DNA from: Klebsiella pneumoniae
GTDB lineage: Bacteria; Myxococcota_A; UBA796; GCA-2862545
Length of the DNA: 35,466 nt
Direction of reading: 5' to 3'
NCBI GenBank assembly: GCA_945861065.1
Contig: CAMASI010000049.1
Coordinates: 1 to 35,466 of the forward strand
In this document: one piece after another, positions 1 through 9,006 of the stretch
How the letters are laid out: every line of letters begins with the position of its first letter
Position numbering within the stretch: position 1 is the stretch's first letter
Made by a program: the position numbers and the translations under genes
Notes under the pieces: model-generated
What the model saw: the letters and a program-made list of their open reading frames with translations, nothing else
Database searches by the model: none
What the model was told of the DNA's origin: nothing

Positions 1-54
1 CGCGTCGTGGCGATGCTCGTAGCCTTGGCGAAGAAGCTCCAGAATGATCGCTGA
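1..54 (+). CDS. Possible C-terminal end of a truncated gene
   Basis: Frame 1 from the first base reads 17 codons, ending in ALAKKLQNDR, before a TGA at 52-54. The short helical, charged tail looks like a protein C-terminus, and the gene would converge on the CorC gene that ends at 160. So short a fragment can be open by chance, so this is weak and no function can be given. Confidence 0.25.
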   Translation, partial: RVVAMLVALAKKLQNDR

Positions 55-72
55 CGCTTCCAGGGGCGACGC

Positions 73-128
73 CGGGAGCGGGGTCGGGAGCGGGACCGGG
101 AGCGGGTCGGGTCGGGTCGGGTCGGGTC
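73..128 (+). repeat. G-rich tract with GGGTC and GGGAGC units
   Basis: GGGAGC-type units are followed by five exact tandem GGGTC copies at 104-128. Runs of three G separated by two-base TC loops fit the intramolecular G-quadruplex consensus on the plus strand. The tract lies between the possible gene end at 54 and the 3' end of the CorC gene at 160, in a 105-base non-coding stretch that shows nothing else. Confidence 0.7.
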
Positions 129-159
129 CGGCTTGTGGGGATCGCGCCCGAGGCTGCCC

Positions 160-1374
160 CTACGCGACTTTCGTGACGCGCACAGCCACGACGGCCCGGT
201 CGGTCGCGGCCTCCACGACAAGGTTGAGCGAGCCCACACGAACGGACTCGCCCTGTATTGGAATTCGCCCAGTCTTGGACAGGATCAAGCCGGCCACCGT
301 GCTGTACTCCCCCTCAGGAAGCGCCACGCCCGTGGCGGCCTCCAACTCTTCGATGCGGACCTTGCCCGGCACGCGCCATTCGGTGTCGCTCAAACGGCGA
401 ACCTGCGGCTCGCTGTCCCGCTCGTCTTGAATGCTGCCGACGATTTCTTCGACCAGGTCTTCGAGCGTCACCACGCCGATACTCCCGCCGTATTCGTCCA
501 CGACAACGGCGAAACGGTCTTGGTCGTGCAACATCTTGCGCATCAACTCGTCCACACCCTTCGTTTCGGGCACGAACAGAGGCAGGACCATCACGTCCGC
601 TACGCGCCCTTCTCCCGACGTTGACAGCAAGGCGCGGTGATGGAGCACGCCCACGATGTTGTCGACACGGTCGCGGTACACGGGAATCCGGCTGTGGCCG
701 CTGCGCAGCACGACGTCGGCGGCTTCCGTCAGCGATGCGGACTCTGAAACGGCGGCGACCTCGACGAGCGCCGTCATGCAGTCGGAGACCGTGGTTCCAG
801 GCATGTCGAGCACGCGTTGGATGATTCGTCGCTCCGCGGGGTGAATGTCGCGTAGCGCTGCATCATCGATCATCTCGACGAGGTCCTGGCGGGCAATACG
901 CGCGTCCTGGACGCCGAGCAAACGATGAAGGACGCGCGACCAAGCGCCGATCACGAACAGGGCTGGGCCGAACAGCAGTTGTAGGAGGATCAGCGGGCGG
1001 GCGAGGATGGGCGCGAGCGCGTCGGCGTGGTGGCTGGCCAGCGTCTTTGGCAACGTCTCGCCGAAGACCAACACGACGGGGACGAATAAGGCCGTGACGA
1101 CGACCTCCGATGTCACTCCGGCGCGGATCAGGAGCCCGGCAGCGAGGGTGGTGGCGGAAATCATGCTGAGGTTCGCGCCAACCAGGGTCGTCCCGAGCAG
1201 GCGATCTTCTCGATGTAGGAGTTCCAAGGCTGCGGTAGCGCCTTTGTCGCCGCCATCTGCGCGCGTTTTCAGGCTGGCCCGGTTGGCCGTCACGAGCGCG
1301 GTCTCGGAGGCCGCGAAGAAGGCCTGAGTCACTAAACACGCAACAACCAGCGCGACGCCGACGAAGGGTGTCAT
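160..1374 (-). CDS. CNNM/CBS/CorC-domain membrane protein (HlyC/CorC family), copy 1
   Basis: Inner-membrane protein of the CNNM/CorC family, implicated in Mg2+ (and Co2+) efflux or homeostasis and often misnamed hemolysin. The 404 residues show an N-terminal CNNM transmembrane domain (about 1-150, with ASETA near 22 and GETLPK near 105), a cytosolic CBS pair (about 195-315, including VVDEYGGSIGVVTLEDL) and a C-terminal CorC_HlyC domain (about 320-403). Length and domain order are normal for the family. Its ATG overlaps the stop of the upstream paralogue at 1371-1374 (ATGA), so the two are probably translationally coupled and may form a heteromer. Substrate and direction of transport are not visible in the sequence. 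Confidence 0.93.
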   Translation of the reverse strand: MTPFVGVALVVACLVTQAFFAASETALVTANRASLKTRADGGDKGATAALELLHREDRLLGTTLVGANLSMISATTLAAGLLIRAGVTSEVVVTALFVPVVLVFGETLPKTLASHHADALAPILARPLILLQLLFGPALFVIGAWSRVLHRLLGVQDARIARQDLVEMIDDAALRDIHPAERRIIQRVLDMPGTTVSDCMTALVEVAAVSESASLTEAADVVLRSGHSRIPVYRDRVDNIVGVLHHRALLSTSGEGRVADVMVLPLFVPETKGVDELMRKMLHDQDRFAVVVDEYGGSIGVVTLEDLVEEIVGSIQDERDSEPQVRRLSDTEWRVPGKVRIEELEAATGVALPEGEYSTVAGLILSKTGRIPIQGESVRVGSLNLVVEAATDRAVVAVRVTKVA

Positions 1375-2645
1375 GGCGTTGCCTCGCGTGCAGGTTGCGG
1401 GGTGACGGTCACCGCTGTGACGCGTCGCCCTTCCATCGAACGCACCGTGAAGCGGTGGCCGTCCAGGTCAAGCGTGTCGCCGCGGCGAGGCAGGCGGCCG
1501 AGATGATGGAAGACCAAGCCTGCAACGGTGTGGTAGTCACCCGGTGGCAAACTGATACCCGTTTGGTCCGCAAAGTCTCCCAGGTCGGTCGACCCTTGCA
1601 CGAGAATGCCATTCGGTGCGACCTCGATACCGTCGCTGTCCTTTTCGCCATCAAGCTCGCGGATCAACTCGGACAACAGGTCGTCGAGCGTGATGAGGCC
1701 GACGAGCGTGCCGTGTTCGTCCACGACAAAGGCCATGTGGAATTTCTTGTCGAGGAACTCGCGAAGCATGGTTTCGGCGGACTTCGACGCGGGTACGAAA
1801 ACGGGGGGAAGGAGCAGCGACCGAAGTTGGATGGGACCATTCGGTGGGTTGCGATGCACCCGGAGAAGGTCGCGGACGAGCAAGATGCCAAGCACGTCGT
1901 CGCCGCGTGCGGACATGACGGGCACACGACTGTACGGGGCTTCCAAGACCTTGGCCAGAAGGTCCGCCCATGGATTGCCCAGACCCACGGTGATCATGTC
2001 CGGTCGGGGTGTCATGAGACGCTCGACCGTGAGCGCATCAAACTCGAACACGGCTTCAATAATCTCGCGTTCCAATTCGTCGATAGCGCCCGTCTCGGCG
2101 CTTCGGTCCACGTACACGAGCAACTCGTCTTCCGCGAGCGCGTCGGCGTTTTTCTGCAGGCCGGCCGAGGGTCGCACCATCAGGTCGACAACCCCAGCAA
2201 GAACGCGGCGAATGGGCGAAACGGCGACGAAAAACGCGGTGAAAGGCCACACGGCGAGCAGGGCGAGTCGACGATTGAAGCGGAAACCGAGCACCTTGGG
2301 CGTCACGTCAGCTACGAGCACGAGCAACGGCGCGACCAATACGACGTTGAGCCAGGGTGCGTCGGGCGTATAGGTGGCGACTGCTGCTGCCCCGATGCTG
2401 GCGATGCCGACATTGGCTGTCTCGTTGCCGATCAGCACGGTCGCAATCACGGCGCTGCGTTGGGTCAGCAGGCGGCCGACTTGTTTTCCGGACGCACCCT
2501 GGCGCGCGAGCCAAGTGCGATCCATCTTCTGCAACGACGTCAGCGCCGTTTCCGACCCGGAAAAAAACGCTGCCAACGACAGGAGGATGAGCAGCGCGAC
2601 GAGGGCGCCGGGGCCCAACGTGATGGGGAGCGACGAAGCGATCAC
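1371..2645 (-). CDS. CNNM/CBS/CorC-domain membrane protein (HlyC/CorC family), copy 2
   Basis: Second tandem member of the same family, 424 residues. The N-terminal CNNM domain has the GSETALTS signature near 29-36 and a VTPKVLGF segment. A CBS pair follows (MTPRPDM; VVDEHGTLVGLITLDDLLSEL), then a CorC_HlyC domain. The start is a GTG at 2645 that overlaps the thiL stop (GTGA), and the stop overlaps the next CNNM gene. The two paralogues share architecture but differ clearly in sequence, so the duplication is old or they were acquired separately. Likely role is divalent-cation homeostasis in the inner membrane; the exact ion is inferred from the family only. Confidence 0.93.
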   Translation of the reverse strand: MIASSLPITLGPGALVALLILLSLAAFFSGSETALTSLQKMDRTWLARQGASGKQVGRLLTQRSAVIATVLIGNETANVGIASIGAAAVATYTPDAPWLNVVLVAPLLVLVADVTPKVLGFRFNRRLALLAVWPFTAFFVAVSPIRRVLAGVVDLMVRPSAGLQKNADALAEDELLVYVDRSAETGAIDELEREIIEAVFEFDALTVERLMTPRPDMITVGLGNPWADLLAKVLEAPYSRVPVMSARGDDVLGILLVRDLLRVHRNPPNGPIQLRSLLLPPVFVPASKSAETMLREFLDKKFHMAFVVDEHGTLVGLITLDDLLSELIRELDGEKDSDGIEVAPNGILVQGSTDLGDFADQTGISLPPGDYHTVAGLVFHHLGRLPRRGDTLDLDGHRFTVRSMEGRRVTAVTVTPQPAREATP

Positions 2646-3544
2646 GCTTCGTTCCAGTGTTGAAACAGCGGAACGGGCCAGGGGCGGCCCCTCAGCACGA
2701 GGGCACCCTCGGTGAGGACCCCGATCCGGGTCGCTGTCGTTTGGGCCTGTTGTGCCGCATGGTGCACCTCATCGGTGAGATGAGAGGGGCTTGCGAACAA
2801 GAGTTGGTAGTCTTCGCCGCCTGTCCACGCGTACGCGTCGCCGGGCACATCTTCGGGTTCGACGGTGGCCCCACACCCCGAGGCGGTGCACAAACGGGGA
2901 AGGTCGGTGGCCAGACCGTCCGAAATATCAATGGCGGCCGTCGCGAGGCCACGACGGGCCAATTCAAGCGCAAACCCGAGGGGCGGGTTGGGTCTTCGCA
3001 GCGCCGCGAGCGCGTCTGGGGAGGGGTTGTCGTCAGCCCAGCCGGCACCTGCGAGCCCGAGCCGACCGGTGACCCACAGGGCATCGCCAACTCGGCCGCC
3101 TGAGCGCGTGAGTGGCGCGGCCTGGCAGCGACCAGCGAGTGTGACGCTCACGAAGCGTCCGCCGAGAGAACGGGTCGTGTCACCGCCACGCAGCGTGACG
3201 CCCCAACGACGCGCGGCTTCGCCAAGTCCTTGGGCGAACTCTCGCACCCAGCCCCTGTCGAGCGGGCTTGGAAGCGACAGCGCCAACAGCATCCAATCGG
3301 GCTTGGCGCCCATCGCGGCCAGGTCGCTGACGTTGACCGCCAGGGCTTTGAAGCCGACGTCGCTCGGATCGAGACGCTCATTCCAGTGCACGCCCTCGAC
3401 GAGGGTGTCCACGCAACAAACCGCGCCCTCGGGCAAACACGCGCAATCGTCACCTGGACCTTCGGGCGACGCGAGCGTCGGCGTGCACGCGATCAATTCG
3501 GCGATGACTGCGGACTCCGCGTCCGTTCGCTGGGGAGGTTCCAT
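2642..3544 (-). CDS. thiL: Thiamine-monophosphate kinase
   Basis: ThiL phosphorylates thiamine monophosphate to thiamine diphosphate with ATP, the last step of cofactor synthesis in the cytosol. The 300-residue protein has the AIRS/PurM-like family motifs in order: GDD at 31-33, DTLVEGVHW near 46-54, NVSDLAAMGAKP at 71-82, GGDTT at about 120-124, and the C-terminal IDISDGLATDL and GGEDYQLLFA segments that bind substrate and metal. Length is slightly below the usual 310-330. It is first of a three-gene coupled unit with the two CNNM proteins. ThiL needs Mg2+, which may make the pairing with ion transporters meaningful, but this is speculation. Confidence 0.93.
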   Translation of the reverse strand: MEPPQRTDAESAVIAELIACTPTLASPEGPGDDCACLPEGAVCCVDTLVEGVHWNERLDPSDVGFKALAVNVSDLAAMGAKPDWMLLALSLPSPLDRGWVREFAQGLGEAARRWGVTLRGGDTTRSLGGRFVSVTLAGRCQAAPLTRSGGRVGDALWVTGRLGLAGAGWADDNPSPDALAALRRPNPPLGFALELARRGLATAAIDISDGLATDLPRLCTASGCGATVEPEDVPGDAYAWTGGEDYQLLFASPSHLTDEVHHAAQQAQTTATRIGVLTEGALVLRGRPWPVPLFQHWNEA

Positions 3545-3580
3545 ATCAGACAGGCACGGTAGCTCAATCCACCTCAGGAG

Positions 3581-3997
3581 TCATCGGGCGAACAACTGCC
3601 CAATGTCGCGAAAGCTCTTGAATTCGATGGCATTGCCAGACGGATCTGCGATGAACAGCGTGGCCTGTTCTCCAGGCTGTCCGATGAACCGAATCCCAGG
3701 TTCAACCAGGAAGGACACCCCGCGTGCCTGAAGCGAAGCGGCCAATTCGTGCCAATGTTCCCACGTCAACACCAGTCCGAAATGGCGGACCGGGATTTGT
3801 TTTCCATCGACGACGTGGCTGTGGGCCTGGGGCTCGGGCGGCGCGAGGTGGGCAACGATCTGGTGGCCGTAAAGGTCGAAGTCGATCCACGCGGGGTCCT
3901 CTCGACCCACCCCACATCCCAACACCTCAACATAGAAAGCCCTGGCCGAGGTTAGGTCCGTCACCGGAAATGCGAGGTGAAAACGGGGCCGTTCCAC
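3581..3997 (-). CDS. VOC-family (glyoxalase/bleomycin-resistance fold) protein
   Basis: Small protein of about 138 residues with the vicinal-oxygen-chelate fold: an N-terminal [20 protein letters not shown] segment typical of the first beta-alpha-beta module, GCGVGRED, and the C-terminal pattern [16 protein letters not shown]. Metal-binding His and Glu residues are plausible (HLAF, the RHFGL region, NAIEFK). The GTG at 3997 is preferred: it has a GAGGTG sequence just upstream, begins right at the conserved fold, and avoids running the frame back into cpaF, whose stop lies at 3999-4001. It is probably cotranscribed with cpaF. VOC proteins include lyases, dioxygenases and resistance proteins, so the reaction is unknown. 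Confidence 0.85.
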   Translation of the reverse strand: MERPRFHLAFPVTDLTSARAFYVEVLGCGVGREDPAWIDFDLYGHQIVAHLAPPEPQAHSHVVDGKQIPVRHFGLVLTWEHWHELAASLQARGVSFLVEPGIRFIGQPGEQATLFIADPSGNAIEFKSFRDIGQLFAR

Positions 3998-3998
3998 C

Positions 3999-5393
3999 TC
4001 ACACCTCTTTTTCGTAGGTGAACAACTCCGGCGAAAGGTGAATGCCGAAACTCGCGAACCGCGACATGAAACGCGGACGGTTGCCGGTGGCTCTGAACTT
4101 GCCGCGGACCTTTCCTTGCTCGTCGATCGTTGACTTTTCGAACTCAAAGATGTCTTGACTGGTGATATAAGGGCCTTCCATGCCGGTGATCTCGGTGATG
4201 GACATCAGCCGGCGCGTGCCGTCAAACAGGCGTTCTTGCTGAACGATGACGTCGAGCGCGCGCGCGATGGCTTCACGGATGATTTTGTCGGTCATGTTGG
4301 GCATACCGATTCCGACGAGCGTTTCGAAACGGGCGAGCGCGTCACGCGGATTGTTGGCGTGCACCGTAGACATCGAGCCGGCGCAGCCCGTGTTCATTGC
4401 GGTGAGCATGTCGACCGCCTCGCCGCCGCGAATCTCCCCAAGGATGATCCGGTCGGGCCGCATGCGCAGGCAGTTCTTCACAAGGTCGCGTTGGTCGATT
4501 TTCCCTTTTCCCTCGATGTTGGCCGCGCGCGTTTCCAACCGGATCAGGTGGTCCTGTTGCATCTGCAGCTCGGCCGAGTCCTCGATGGTGATGATGCGTT
4601 CCTGGTCGGGAATGAAGCCGGACAAGACGTTGAGCAGGGTGGTCTTGCCGGAGCCAGTGCCGCCGCTCACGACGAGGTTGAGTTTCGCCCGCACACAACC
4701 GCGAAGCACTTCCATCATCGGCGCGGGGCAGGAGCCGATCTTGACCAGCGTCTCCGAGCTGATGGGGATGGTTCCGAATCGGCGAATCGACATGCACGGG
4801 CCGTCGAGTGCCAGCGGCGGGATGATCGCGTTGAATCGTGAACCGTCGATCATACGGGCGTCGACCATCGGATTGCTGTCGTCGATCCGGCGTCCGACAG
4901 CGGCGACAATGCGTTCGATGATCTGCATGACGTGAGCGTCGTCGTCGAACGTGACGTCCGTCAGTTGTAGCCGTCCCTTTTTCTCGATGAAGACCTGCTT
5001 GGCCCCGTTGACCATGATGTCGGAAATTTCCGGATCGCGGACCAGGGATTCCAGGGGACCGAGGCCGAGCAGGTTGTGGACGATCTCGTCCACGACACGA
5101 TCGCGATCCGCCCGGCCCAACGGGAGTTTCTTCGTGTCGATGAGCTTGTGCAGCGTGGCGCGCAGCTTCTTTTGGAGCTTTTCAGGATCTTGTTTGCTCA
5201 TCTCCTCGAAGTCCACCGCCGCGACAAGCTCGTCGCGAAGCGTTCGCTTCATTCGATCGTAGGCGGGATCGTCCTTTGCCAGACCGAAGGCGCGACTGAC
5301 CAACGACTGGGTCGCAAGCGTAGACGCTGTGTGCGTGTTCGTCCCAGCGGTGCCGGTTCCGGTTCCAGTGCCTTTGGTGCGGCCTGAGCGCAT
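3999..5393 (-). CDS. cpaF: CpaF/TadA-type secretion ATPase (Flp/Tad pilus or type II/IV family)
   Basis: Cytosolic hexameric ATPase that powers pilus assembly or secretion. The 464 residues show an N-terminal domain (about 30-200), Walker [10 protein letters not shown] at 244-252, an Asp box ([12 protein letters not shown] near 266-277), Walker B ([16 protein letters not shown] near 315-330) and a His box (STVHANN near 342-348). Residues 8-25 are a low-complexity Gly/Thr stretch coded by GT-rich repeats. The start is the ATG at 5393 with a GGGGGA sequence upstream. No tadB, tadC, tadZ or pilin gene lies beside it, so it is an orphan here: partners must be elsewhere, or it serves another machine. 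Confidence 0.92.
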   Translation of the reverse strand: MRSGRTKGTGTGTGTAGTNTHTASTLATQSLVSRAFGLAKDDPAYDRMKRTLRDELVAAVDFEEMSKQDPEKLQKKLRATLHKLIDTKKLPLGRADRDRVVDEIVHNLLGLGPLESLVRDPEISDIMVNGAKQVFIEKKGRLQLTDVTFDDDAHVMQIIERIVAAVGRRIDDSNPMVDARMIDGSRFNAIIPPLALDGPCMSIRRFGTIPISSETLVKIGSCPAPMMEVLRGCVRAKLNLVVSGGTGSGKTTLLNVLSGFIPDQERIITIEDSAELQMQQDHLIRLETRAANIEGKGKIDQRDLVKNCLRMRPDRIILGEIRGGEAVDMLTAMNTGCAGSMSTVHANNPRDALARFETLVGIGMPNMTDKIIREAIARALDVIVQQERLFDGTRRLMSITEITGMEGPYITSQDIFEFEKSTIDEQGKVRGKFRATGNRPRFMSRFASFGIHLSPELFTYEKEV

Positions 5394-5457
5394 GTAGACG
5401 ATCCCCCGCTAGCGCCCGCGCGCCCTGCCGCAACCTGACACGGCCCAGGGTGGAACG

Positions 5458-6507
5458 TCAACGCGGGAGTATCACCTCTACGCGGATTGGTAGGTGATCT
5501 GACAGGTCGGAGGCGTCGGTGAGCACGCTGACGCGCAACATTTCGACGTCCTTCGACATGAACACGTGATCCAACGCACGCTCTGGTGTGTGGGAACCCC
5601 AGGGCATCCAGGTTCTCCATGCGGCGGCGCGGCGCTTGTGTTCGGCGGCGGGGATGGCGGAGCTGTGTGCGGCGAAGAGTGGCGCAATGGGCGTTTCAGG
5701 TTCGGGGTACTCGGCGGCGGCGAGGCCCAGGCGTGAGGCGTCGTCGCCAGGCGGAAGTGCGTTGAAGTCCCCGCCGCACACCCAGGTTTGGCCAGTCTTC
5801 TCCAATCGTTCCGAGAGCACGGCGACCTGCCGGGCCAGCGTGCCATCCCCGTTGGAGAATGCAGACAGGTGCGTGTTCATGAGGGTCATGTGGCGGCCGT
5901 CCGCCAGGGGCAGGTCCACCTCAAGGATCGCGCGCTTGAGGTCCAACTGTTGCCGAAGCCAGCCGTCGGGAAGGGGCGGGAGTGCCACCCGGCGGGCCTG
6001 GGCGATGTGGTGGCGGGAAAGCACGCCCAGGTGGGTGTCTACCCGTCCCAAGTGTTTGTTCGGGGGCCAGGGCACCCAAGGGGCTCGATGCACAGGGGCG
6101 GACGCGGTCACTGGGAACCCAGCGCGGCCCGCGATCACCGCGAGCTGGTCCACACCGCCGGTGCGCGTTGAACCGCGATCGACTTCTTGAAGTAAGACGA
6201 CGTCAGGGTTCTCGGCCGCAATTCGAGCTGCGATCCGCGACAATGTATCGGCAGCTTCCGCGGGATCGGGGTGAACATCCGGACCACCGTCGTAGAAGAA
6301 CTGCCGCGAACGACCCGCCGCATATTGCACGTTCCAAACGACGATCACGAGGCGCTGGCCGCGTTCGAGCGCCGGTGCTGTGCCCTGGATTCCGGCTGTC
6401 GCGATCGCGCCGGGGTGGAAGGCCGCCGCCGCTGCAAGCGCGAATACGCCTCCGAGCAACAGCGTGACACCGCCGACGGTCCGTGAACGCCAATCGGCTG
6501 TGCTCAT
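5458..6507 (-). CDS. Membrane-anchored or secreted endonuclease/exonuclease/phosphatase-fold protein
   Basis: 349 residues from the ATG at 6507. A hydrophobic segment at about 10-38 would be a signal peptide or single anchor, followed by the DNase I-like (EEP) fold. Catalytic-site motifs are present in order: NV at 59-60, LLQEVD with Glu108, NTHL at 211-214, GGDFNALP with Asp247 and Asn249, LDHVF at 312-316 and SDHLP at 336-340. The family hydrolyses phosphodiesters in nucleic acids, inositol phosphates or sphingomyelin. With an export signal, an extracytoplasmic nuclease or phospholipase is possible; the substrate cannot be read from the motifs. An upstream in-frame extension lacks conservation-like features and overlaps the divergent gene, so it was not used. 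Confidence 0.88.
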   Translation of the reverse strand: MSTADWRSRTVGGVTLLLGGVFALAAAAAFHPGAIATAGIQGTAPALERGQRLVIVVWNVQYAAGRSRQFFYDGGPDVHPDPAEAADTLSRIAARIAAENPDVVLLQEVDRGSTRTGGVDQLAVIAGRAGFPVTASAPVHRAPWVPWPPNKHLGRVDTHLGVLSRHHIAQARRVALPPLPDGWLRQQLDLKRAILEVDLPLADGRHMTLMNTHLSAFSNGDGTLARQVAVLSERLEKTGQTWVCGGDFNALPPGDDASRLGLAAAEYPEPETPIAPLFAAHSSAIPAAEHKRRAAAWRTWMPWGSHTPERALDHVFMSKDVEMLRVSVLTDASDLSDHLPIRVEVILPR

Positions 6508-6561
6508 GGCGTCGGCGTATCTCGGGTGGTGGCATGCACCGGACCTGAGTAGCTCCTCAGC

Positions 6562-9006
6562 GTGCTGACCCTGCTCGCGTGCGCCCCAAACCTCGGATTT
6601 TTGGATGAGCCGCCGGCGGCGGTGTCCGCGCATCCTGCCGCGATCGTGCTCGGAATCAGCCAGCAAGCTGATCACCTGTCGGTTCCAACGTCGTCGCGTC
6701 CAGAACCGGTGGGGGACCGATTTCGAGCGACGGCGCCGTTCGTTTTGGCTGGCACGTTGGAAGATGGCTCCACCGTGTGGCGCGTTCCGCTGCCCGTGCA
6801 CGCCAACCTGCTTCCTACCCGCCTGAAGGGAACACATGTGTTTGGAACGGGCGAACCCCCCGGATTCGAGGTGTGGTACGAGGGCATGCGCCACACCTTT
6901 ACGCGCAATGGACGTGCCCCGAGAGGGTGGGGTTTCGATCGCCGGTGGTTGTACGTGGGTGTCGCCGCCGGTCGTCCGGCGCCGGATTGGCAACAAGTGG
7001 AGTTCCGGTTTCCCAAGGCCGCTGAGGCCGAACGGGCGTTGAACTTCGATACGGCCGGCCTCGGGTCAGCGGACTTCGTGAACCGCACGCTGACTCTGGG
7101 GGAGCAGTCGTGGACGGGCCTGCTGTTGCCCGCCCCGTCAGTCGCATCTTGGACGCTAGAATGGGGAGAAGGCGCGGTATTCGACGCGGACACGTTCCTG
7201 GTTCCTCCCGCCATCTTGCCCGCCGCGGGTTCAGACGGCGCGGATCTCGTGGTTCGGGTCGACGGCATCGAGGTGGCTCGGACGACAATAGGCGTGCACG
7301 TCGCGCGATTCCGCTGTGTTCTGCCGGGCTCAGGGCGCCACTCGCTCGAGCTGCTGACGGAGCCGAAGGGTTCGTCGGACTTCGATTACGTGTTTGTGAG
7401 TGGACCCGCGGTGTACGTGCCGACGGCCACGCCCCAGCGGGTGTTGTTGGTCTTTGTGGATACTTTGCGTCGAGATCGTGTCGGCGTGTACGGGTACGAA
7501 GGCGGCACGACGCCGCTGCTCGATCGGCTGGCCGCCCACGGCACTGTCTTTGAATCGGCCCGTTCGGTGTCTCCGTGGACCCTGCCTGCGGTTCGCGCGG
7601 CGATGTCGGGCACGCAGCCGGAGTTGTGGGGGACAGTGCCGACACTGCCCGCGCGCCTCGCCGCCGGGGGATTTCAAACCGAAGCGATTGTAGGCAACGC
7701 GTTCTTGTCACAACCGTTCGACGCGCAACGCGGGTGGACCCACTACGAATACAGCCATCTGCTGGAACCTGACGACGTGGTGGCCCGCGCTCGCGCGGTT
7801 CTCGACCGGTACCCCGACCGCGACCTCGCGCTGCTCGTTCACTTCATGGGGCCGCATATGCCCTACGACGAACCGCCTTGGTACACGTGGTGGTTTGCGG
7901 GGCAGGAGCCGGTGGAGATCAAACAGCTGTCTCGCGATTGGCTCTCCGAGGTACCTTGGGATTCCCCAAACCTCGATGTCATTCGGGACTACGTGTCTGG
8001 ACGGTACGACGCCAACGTGCGCTGGGTCAACGACGAACTCGGGCCGCTGATCGCGGATGTCGGTGCGACTGGCCATGTGGTGGTGTTTGCCGACCACGGC
8101 GAAGAGTTGTGGGACCACGGCGGTTTCGAACACGGCCACACGTTTTACGACGAGCTTCTCGCCGTGCCGTTGCTGGTTCGAAGTGCGTCGATGCTGCCCG
8201 GACGCGTCGATTCACCGGTATCGCTGCTAGACCTTACGCCCACCGTTCTCAACCTCGTGGGCCTTCCTTCTGACGTGCCTCAGGGGCTGTCCCTTGTGCC
8301 ACTGGCCCGTGGCGAAGGGGCCGAACTTTTCACGGCCCGGCCTCAAGCTTTTGGTCGCCCGTTGTACGGCCGCGACGGGTGGGGCGTAGTGACGGGAGAG
8401 CAGAAATGGTGGCAACGTTCCGCCATCTCCACGGTATTTGACGTTGGCTTGGACCCGCGTGAGCGGAGCAATCTTGCAGCCACGACCGCGCTCGGGCCTT
8501 ACCCTGAGGCACTCGCCAAGGCGCTCGGCACCGATGTCGTCTTGGGCTACCGATTTCGGATCTTGAGCAGAACCGGGACGCCGAAAATCAGGGCCGAAAC
8601 GCCATTGGGATGGCGCGCAGTGGTGCCCGCCTACGACCCGCGGGGTCGTTCCGATGGCGCCGAGGCCACGATTGATGCCGCGGGGCATCTGGTTTGGTCG
8701 CCGGTCATCGGCGTGGAATTGCCCTCCGAGTTTTTCGCCGTACCGGTGGGCGATGCGTCGGATTGTACCGGCCTCGTGGTCACGACGTCCGTTGGGAGTT
8801 CGGTGTTCACCTCACAATGCGCCCGTGCCGCCGGTCCGCCAGGAGCCGGGCCCAATGAGGTGTTGAGCACTGGAGATCAACGGGCCGGGGTGACGGTAGA
8901 GTTGGCTTGGGTGCCGCTCCCTCAAGGCGAGGCAGTCCCCGGTTTCCATCCGGATTTGGCGGCGCAGCTCGAGGAGCTCGGGTACGCAGAAGACGATGAG
9001 CCGTGA
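6562..9006 (+). CDS. Sulfatase-superfamily lipoprotein without a formylglycine cysteine
   Basis: 814-residue predicted lipoprotein. The signal is minimal (MLTLLAC, Cys7), and a TAG stop four codons upstream at 6550-6552 fixes the GTG at 6562 as the start. Residues about 20-290 form a beta-rich N-terminal region of unknown type. The alkaline phosphatase/sulfatase domain spans about 293-570: VFVDTLRRDR with metal ligand Asp300, nucleophile segment SPWTLPA with Thr340, and ADHGEELWDHGG with Asp511-His512 and the following HGH. The classical C/S-x-P-x-R formylglycine motif is absent, so it may be a phospho- or phosphoethanolamine-transferring relative rather than a true sulfatase. A further C-terminal domain (about 660-790) precedes a tail with LEELGYAE. 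It overlaps the next gene by 4 bases. Confidence 0.85.
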   Translation: MLTLLACAPNLGFLDEPPAAVSAHPAAIVLGISQQADHLSVPTSSRPEPVGDRFRATAPFVLAGTLEDGSTVWRVPLPVHANLLPTRLKGTHVFGTGEPPGFEVWYEGMRHTFTRNGRAPRGWGFDRRWLYVGVAAGRPAPDWQQVEFRFPKAAEAERALNFDTAGLGSADFVNRTLTLGEQSWTGLLLPAPSVASWTLEWGEGAVFDADTFLVPPAILPAAGSDGADLVVRVDGIEVARTTIGVHVARFRCVLPGSGRHSLELLTEPKGSSDFDYVFVSGPAVYVPTATPQRVLLVFVDTLRRDRVGVYGYEGGTTPLLDRLAAHGTVFESARSVSPWTLPAVRAAMSGTQPELWGTVPTLPARLAAGGFQTEAIVGNAFLSQPFDAQRGWTHYEYSHLLEPDDVVARARAVLDRYPDRDLALLVHFMGPHMPYDEPPWYTWWFAGQEPVEIKQLSRDWLSEVPWDSPNLDVIRDYVSGRYDANVRWVNDELGPLIADVGATGHVVVFADHGEELWDHGGFEHGHTFYDELLAVPLLVRSASMLPGRVDSPVSLLDLTPTVLNLVGLPSDVPQGLSLVPLARGEGAELFTARPQAFGRPLYGRDGWGVVTGEQKWWQRSAISTVFDVGLDPRERSNLAATTALGPYPEALAKALGTDVVLGYRFRILSRTGTPKIRAETPLGWRAVVPAYDPRGRSDGAEATIDAAGHLVWSPVIGVELPSEFFAVPVGDASDCTGLVVTTSVGSSVFTSQCARAAGPPGAGPNEVLSTGDQRAGVTVELAWVPLPQGEAVPGFHPDLAAQLEELGYAEDDEP

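Noticed and set aside
1368..2663. 431-codon open frame on the plus strand opposite the second CNNM gene
   Set aside because: The minus strand encodes a clear CNNM/CBS/CorC protein. The antisense product has no domain pattern and is typical of codon-biased GC-rich DNA.
5458..6996. Longer 512-residue reading of the phosphatase-fold gene
   Set aside because: The extension overlaps the divergent sulfatase-like gene and is Arg-rich with no domain; the ATG at 6507 gives a normal-length protein.
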